A stretch of DNA of 64,000 bases, taken from the NCBI GenBank assembly GCA_951799425.1, contig OX637399.1:14066501-14130500 (forward strand), in the 5' to 3' direction. The position numbers and the translations under genes were made by a program. The DNA is from Ilex aquifolium. Lineage: Eukaryota; Streptophyta; Magnoliopsida; Aquifoliales; Aquifoliaceae. Under the pieces are notes generated by a model, which ran no database searches, was not told the DNA's origin, and was given only the letters and a program-made list of their open reading frames with translations. Of this stretch, positions 58,951 through 64,000 are shown piece by piece (positions within the stretch are counted from its first letter, which is position 1; the number at the start of each line of letters is the position of its first letter).

Positions 58951-60611
58951 TGTGCTTGATGTTATTTCCTTGTTGTTCCTAACCTTCTAACATTATTCCT
59001 CAAATGTATGTATGGTGTGTGTGTGAAGGGGAGTGTCACTCTCCCTTAGAATGATGTCAAAAGAAAGGGTAAGGGGATGGTGAAATATGAAGTGTGTGTG
59101 TGAGTAAAAATGATTCCCAAGTGTGTGTGTGTGAGCAAAAAAAGACTTTTGCGTATCGTGTTTTACTTGGAGGTATTCCAAGGTCGTTTCCTCGGGGAAG
59201 GATGTGAATCGTGTAGAAGGTGATTTTGGTGAAAACGAAGTGTAAAGTCTTTTGTTGTTAAAGTTTGGTTTGTGAGTTGTATTTTGATGAAAATGAAATG
59301 GGAAATAAGTGTTGGCTAATCCAAGGGGTTCACTCCAATGGCAAAGCCAAGTCAACTCAAGACCTTCCTCCAATGGTGCATAAATGAACGATTGATTCGT
59401 GGGAAGCTCAGGACAAGATGGAAGTGAGGATCCAAGCATAACCCGTGACCAGGCCTACGGGCTATCAAAGACTCACAACCATGTCCACACTTCAGTCAGA
59501 CCGAACCATCGTACACCGAGGGGAGGAAAGAAAAAGAGTTGAAATGGCATACCCAAGAGGAGGTCTCCCTTGGATTAGCCAACGTAAAGGCTTAGCTACT
59601 CATGCTTAAGGTAAAGACAATAATGAAATGAGAAGACATTATCAAGAATTGAAGATTGTAGCTAAGCTAATGCAAGAAAACATAAACTAAAAGAGAATGC
59701 ATTTAATACCCATTTCAAGCTAAGAAATTGAAGAACATAGAAACATTAATGGTGAAAGCTTTAATGGAAGGCTAAACTTGAAAACAACTTGAGATAAATG
59801 GCATTAAAGGCATTAGAGGAAGCTTAGAAAGATCTTACTTGAAATTACAATGCAATGTATGGAAGGAAAATGGAAAAACATTAACTTCTCTCTCTAACAC
59901 TATTCATCTTCTTCCTTGACTCCCTCTCTCTATATTACAATGTATATTCTCTAATGCAGAATAATGAGTCTTTTCCCTCTAACAACATCCATGGAGTCAT
60001 GCCATAGCTGTGTGATGTGATCTCCTTCCCTAGGGCTGCAAAAGAGTGGGCTGGACAGGGTAGGTGCAGACCTTGTCTGCACACCCAACATCTCTTCTCT
60101 TCTCTCTCCTCATTGATCACCAAGGCTCCAAAAGTCTAAGAAGAGGTGCAAGAGGGATGTCCATGGTGTTGGGAGTGTCAGAGGCAGGTAGGAGAATGTC
60201 TGGTGGGACCCCCAAGGTGGCAGAGCTTGACATGCAGAATCTGGGCTGTATCAGTACAACCTACCGGTAGGTTTCACTCCAGTAGGCTTAAAATACCGGT
60301 ATGTCTGGCGGTAGGTTGAGGTCCAGTAGCTAAGACCTACCGGTATGGCCTACCGGTAGGTTTTCCCTTGTTTCTGCTAATTTCTTGATTTCTTCACCTC
60401 CTGAGCTATCTTCAAGCCATCATTTCATCATCATTCACCTCAACCAATATGGGAAGGCTTGAAGAAGCACAATTTATCACCTTTTATGTGCAACTATACC
60501 GAAATTCCATAATTAGCGCAAACAATGCATATCAACTCATGTTAACCTCAAAAGCCAGCACAAAAGGGATGCAATAGCACTTTAAATATGCAATATTTTG
60601 TGCTAATCACA
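58951..60611 (-). repeat. 3' LTR of D2 (1,661 bp)
   Basis: It runs from TGTGATTAGCAC to CATCAAGCACA on the minus strand, closely matching the D1 LTR outside the palindrome cluster. Confidence 0.87.
60260..60364. repeat. CCGG palindrome cluster, CCTACCGGTAGG type (D2 LTR)
   Basis: Two perfect CCTACCGGTAGG copies plus ATACCGGTAT, CTACCGGTATGG and GGCGGTAGG variants occur. CTCCAGTAGG and GTCCAGTAGC lie between. Confidence 0.92.
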
Positions 60612-60630
60612 CCCCCCCCCCCAACTTGAG
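60612..60630 (-). other. Polypurine tract of D2
   Basis: Minus strand CAAGTTGGGGGGGGGG, longer in G than in D0 and D1. Confidence 0.8.
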
Positions 60631-60938
60631 TTTTGCTAGTCCCTAGCAAAATTTATTTTCAAAACAAGATAACCAATATAATACTAAAACCATCCATTTA
60701 ACTAAGCAATTTACCCAACAATCAAAATACAAAAACCATAATGCAATTATCAAAATAAACTTAGACAAGATGGAACAAAAACTGTGGTATTTCATTAATA
60801 TGTTTCAAAGTTGGAGTACATGGAGTCAAACATCAAAAAGAGACAAAATATGGCCTACGACCTAAGGATTCTTCTACTAGGCCAACGACTCCATCCTAAC
60901 TACGTACAATCCAACACAAAAGCAAAAATAGTGAGACT

Positions 60939-62321
60939 CTAATCGTCGTCCTCATCACCATCTTCATCGTCACCCCTATCAAAATCACTCTCACCCTCCA
61001 CCTCCTCATCATCATCATCATCATCCTCCTCCGAATCCCCCACCTCAACTACTGTGGAGGCAGAAGGAACAGAGGCAGGAGGTGGAGGTCCATAAGCTGG
61101 AGGTGGTGGTCCACTGGGGAGGGGTCTTCCTGGAAATGTGTGCATGAACAACTCCTTCATTATCGCAGAAATACCTTGCACCGACACCTCCAACCCATGC
61201 ACTGTCATCTCTAAAGTGTCCAGACGCTGAGGTATTGAGCGTTCTGGTGTAGCTGTGGATGGCCTAGCAGATGAGGGTCTCGGGATGGCAGGCTCCACAG
61301 CTGGTGTAGATGAAGATGGTTCGGGAGCTTCAGACTCTTGCCCCGAAGCCCTAGCTCGCTCCCTCCAGCTCATCGCCGTCCTCTTCAAACTACTGGCCTT
61401 GCCAATAGCCCCTGTCTCGGGAGGAGTAAGCTTGTCAAAGGCATAGGCCTTCACCTTGAAGTGCTGGCACATCCGGGTCACCAAACTCCCGATTGGCAAA
61501 TTAGTCTTGGGCTTCTGTGTCTCAGCAAAGTCTTTCATTACCTCCCAAATGACAAGAGCGAAGTCAACCGTCATCCCAGACATGACAGCGTCCAAAAGAC
61601 CTAGCTTTTCAAGATTCGGTGTCTTTTCTGCGCCTCTCGGTAGAAGATTGTAATGGAGAAGTTTATTCAAAAGCCCGTACGAGTGCTTTAGCCCTCCAAC
61701 GTGAACAGTTCCCTTGAATTGAGTACGATCATCATACATCAAAGCCACAAGCTCAGCAATGGTTTTGGATCGGGTGACATTGTGAGGATAAACTAGCGGG
61801 AATGAGGGTGATCTCTTATACTTTCCAAAGAGAGTGGCAATAACCTCTGGGGTCACCTCAAACATATTTCCCCGTACATTCGATCGCAAACTCTCGACCC
61901 CATCCACCTCCACCACCTTGAGTGTTTGGTAGAATTCCCGGACCAACGAAAAATTGTACCCATCAACAGGCTCAAACCAAAACTTCATCCCATGGGCATC
62001 AATGAGACGGACCACCTCGTTCCTCAGGCCAAGTGAGATGTGGTCAAGGTGCCGCTCACATGTTACATTCTTCTCCTGGATCAGTTGATTCCTAGCCTCA
62101 TGTCTGGCCTTTTTCCTTTGCTCATTTCTATCCCCACTCAACCCTTCACCGCCTCTCTTGTGATTGGAAGGCTCCTCGGGTTGAGAGGAGTCGGGTCCGA
62201 CTCTCTTGGTTCAGGCCATGCAAAGCAACAGTGCCCCCATAGTCAGGATTGTGAAAAAGAACAAGAAAAGACCCTCAATAGGATCCATAGCCTCATGGAC
62301 GATCTCCACATGACGAGCCAT
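60939..62321 (-). pseudogene. Env-position ORF of D2, nearly whole
   Basis: Starting at the ATG at 62321 there is a membrane helix (GLFLFFFTILTMGALLLCM) and a hydrophilic linker. A ~200-residue domain follows (LRNEVVRLIDAHGMKFWFEP, SLVREFYQTL, SNVRGNMFEVTPEVIATLFG, HVGGLKHSYGLLNKLLHYNL). Then come a Ser/Pro-rich region, a short helix (RLDTLEMTVHGLEVSVQG) and an Asp/Glu-rich tail. It matches the D1 and D0 copies. The long stretch from 62141 to 60939 is open for 400 residues, with about one break in the whole ORF. The domain resembles the putative plant transposon protein family. Fossil element; function unknown. Confidence 0.75.
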
Positions 62322-62341
62322 TGAGAGTGTTTTTGGGGAAT

Positions 62342-64000
62342 TTGAGAAATAAGGGGAGAATTAGGCTTGAAGAATTTTCGGCACTTCTAGGGTTTCAAGG
62401 TTAGGATCCACAAAATCTCAGCACAAATGATGGAGATTTGAGAGATTGAAGGAAGGGGAGAGTGATTTGGAAGCCTAAGAAGGTTTTGAGTGAGAGAGGA
62501 GTGTTATAGGGCTCGAGATTAAGGAGGAAAGTGAAAGGTTTTACCGAAAAACATTGATAAAAAGCCCTAATTTTAGCTTTCTGGGCAAGACCTACCGGTA
62601 GGTCGATGGAAACCTACCGGTAGGTTGCACACCAGTAGGCAAAACCTATAGGTAGGTTTTGCCTTAGTTGCAACATCTCCTGCTAAGCAACACACCTCCA
62701 CTCCTCTTCATTTCAGGACCTCCCCTATACATTCTAACACTCTCTTTATGACCTCTACTCCACACTAATCATGTACTCCACTTGTAAATCACAATTTGAA
62801 CCATCATGCCCAATTCATAACCGAAATTGCAATGTGATTTAAAATTTTGATGCATTCAACGCACAAGGCATGGATTTCAATATTTAACCATCAAAATGAA
62901 TACCCAAAAAGCATTTTATATATTCAACAACACGGATATTCCTCAATCATTCAAATATCAAAAACTTGAGCAATATTCCCCTATTCTACAAGCATGGAGC
63001 TAACTAACACATTGTTTAATTGGCCGAACTAAGCACACATGAGCATCACTATAGCCTCCAATACTAGTCTAAAGTATGCACCTACACATTCATTCTCGAA
63101 CTCGTGTGTGTGTGAATTGAAGAAGTAATTTGAGCATTTACGCAACATAATTCACATTTGAATGGCTAGCCAAGTTCAGTTTCGCTGCAAAAACTCACCA
63201 AAGGTTGCTCTTAATAATGAAATACACTCTAGTTATCCTGGCATGCCCTCCATGTGTACATGTGAGATAAAATCTTGTGCACAAAACAAAGTATACTCAC
63301 ATGTAATCCAAAAATGAAGTTCATGTATGAAAATGAAGCGAATTTGGCATAATCTCATGAAAAGAATGCTAGGGCATTGGGTAGTAAGACTAACTCATCC
63401 TTTTTATTTAAAATTATGCATCTCCCATGCTTCTCTAGATCACTTAGGATTTTAAAGGTTGTAATGGGGCCTTGGGGCGATATTGAGGCAAAAGAAATGA
63501 AGGACATAGGATACAAAGAGGGTTGTTCTGAGTGAAAGACTTTTTATTTCAACAACACCTCCCTTTTCACGGGATTTTCATTCCATTCTTATACCTTCAC
63601 CACACACTTTGTATCTTTTCTCTATTTTCCTTAACATTTTCTTTTTATTTTGATAATTCTTTCTTCTTCTCACCCCTTTTCTTCCTTTTCTTGAATTTTC
63701 ATTCTTCCTCTTTTTTTTTTTTCAACTCTTTGAGTTTCAACAACAATTATCCCTTTCTTGAATTCCCACACCACACTTCCTTCACTTTTGCAATCACTTA
63801 TTTCCAGCTTTAGGAACAACCAAGGTAAGGTAGATATTTCTCATTTTCATCGGCTTGGTCAAATGTGTGGCATAGAAACGAATTTCCATTAGGCTCAATC
63901 ACGGCACTAGGGATAATATTTTCACAAGAGTAAGGCAAATGCTCGAGATATTCAAAGATGGCCTAGGATCACTTCCAGATACGCATGGGAGGGCATTGGA
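62342..64000 (-). other. Non-coding spacer of D2
   Basis: Upstream of the env-position ORF, homologous to D1 53300-54960. It contains the palindrome cluster and a CT-rich tract near 63600-63790. No ORF is recognised. Confidence 0.7.
62590..62660. repeat. CCGG palindrome cluster, CCTACCGGTAGG type (D2 internal)
   Basis: Two perfect CCTACCGGTAGG copies and one CCTATAGGTAGG occur, with CACCAGTAGGC between. It is about 270 bp upstream of the env-position ORF and agrees in type with the D2 LTR, not with D1. Confidence 0.9.

Larger units (their letters stand above)
58951..64000 (-). mobile_element. Athila-like element D2 (left portion), inserted in D1 pol
   Basis: Its 3' LTR, polypurine tract, env-position ORF, palindrome cluster and spacer are visible. 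The 5' half continues right of the window. The LTR edge at 58951 falls inside the N-terminal linker of D1 pol, so D2 is the youngest of the three. Relative age only: no second LTR of the same copy is available for dating. Confidence 0.82.

Overview
This window is nuclear DNA of a flowering plant, most likely a eudicot with a large, repeat-rich genome. It holds one intact nuclear gene with nine exons and GT-AG introns. Around that gene lie nested Ty3/gypsy LTR retrotransposons (Tekay/Del-like chromoviruses and Athila-like elements), an RTE-clade LINE, hAT and MITE DNA transposons, Helitron ends, a Ty1/copia fragment and an endogenous pararetrovirus fragment. I cannot name the species.

Layout. 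Positions 1-18297 are a five-deep nest of chromovirus-like LTR elements, of which only the right-hand halves are in the window: B3 (+) contains B2 (-), which contains A2 (-), which contains B1 (-), which contains A1 (-). Positions 18298-27170 are intergenic, with the 3' end of a broken LRR receptor kinase gene, a Helitron 3' end, a copia gag remnant and a plant-mobile-domain (PMD) pseudogene. Positions 27541-45419 are the only intact host gene, NADH-cytochrome b5 reductase 1 (CBR1; 276 aa in nine exons). Its 12.8 kb intron 6 holds a MITE, a hAT transposon, a pararetrovirus fragment cut by LTR material, and a complete-length RTE LINE with target-site duplications. Positions 45580-47548 hold an AT-rich TIR element and a probable Helitron 5' end. 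Positions 47549-64000 are a second nest, of Athila-like elements on the minus strand (D0 contains D1 contains D2), of which the left-hand halves are visible.

Most notable observation. Every LTR in the window from both Ty3/gypsy lineages (five chromovirus-like and three Athila-like), plus the region upstream of the env-position ORF in D1 and D2, carries a cluster of short perfect palindromes built on CCGG (TACCGGTA, CTACCGGTAG or CCTTCCGGAAGG). The word CCAGTR recurs between them. The palindrome type can differ between two copies of one LTR family, yet it agrees between the LTR and the internal cluster of a single Athila-like element. In four chromovirus-like LTRs the cluster lies about 50-95 bp upstream of a TATA box. 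This looks like an exchangeable promoter-proximal cassette shared by unrelated retrotransposon lineages. I do not recognise it as a described system, but I cannot search for earlier reports.

CBR1 is the only gene here whose product can be assigned a cellular role. The rest is repeat structure, whose value lies in the nesting order, the palindrome cassette and the relics inside CBR1 introns.
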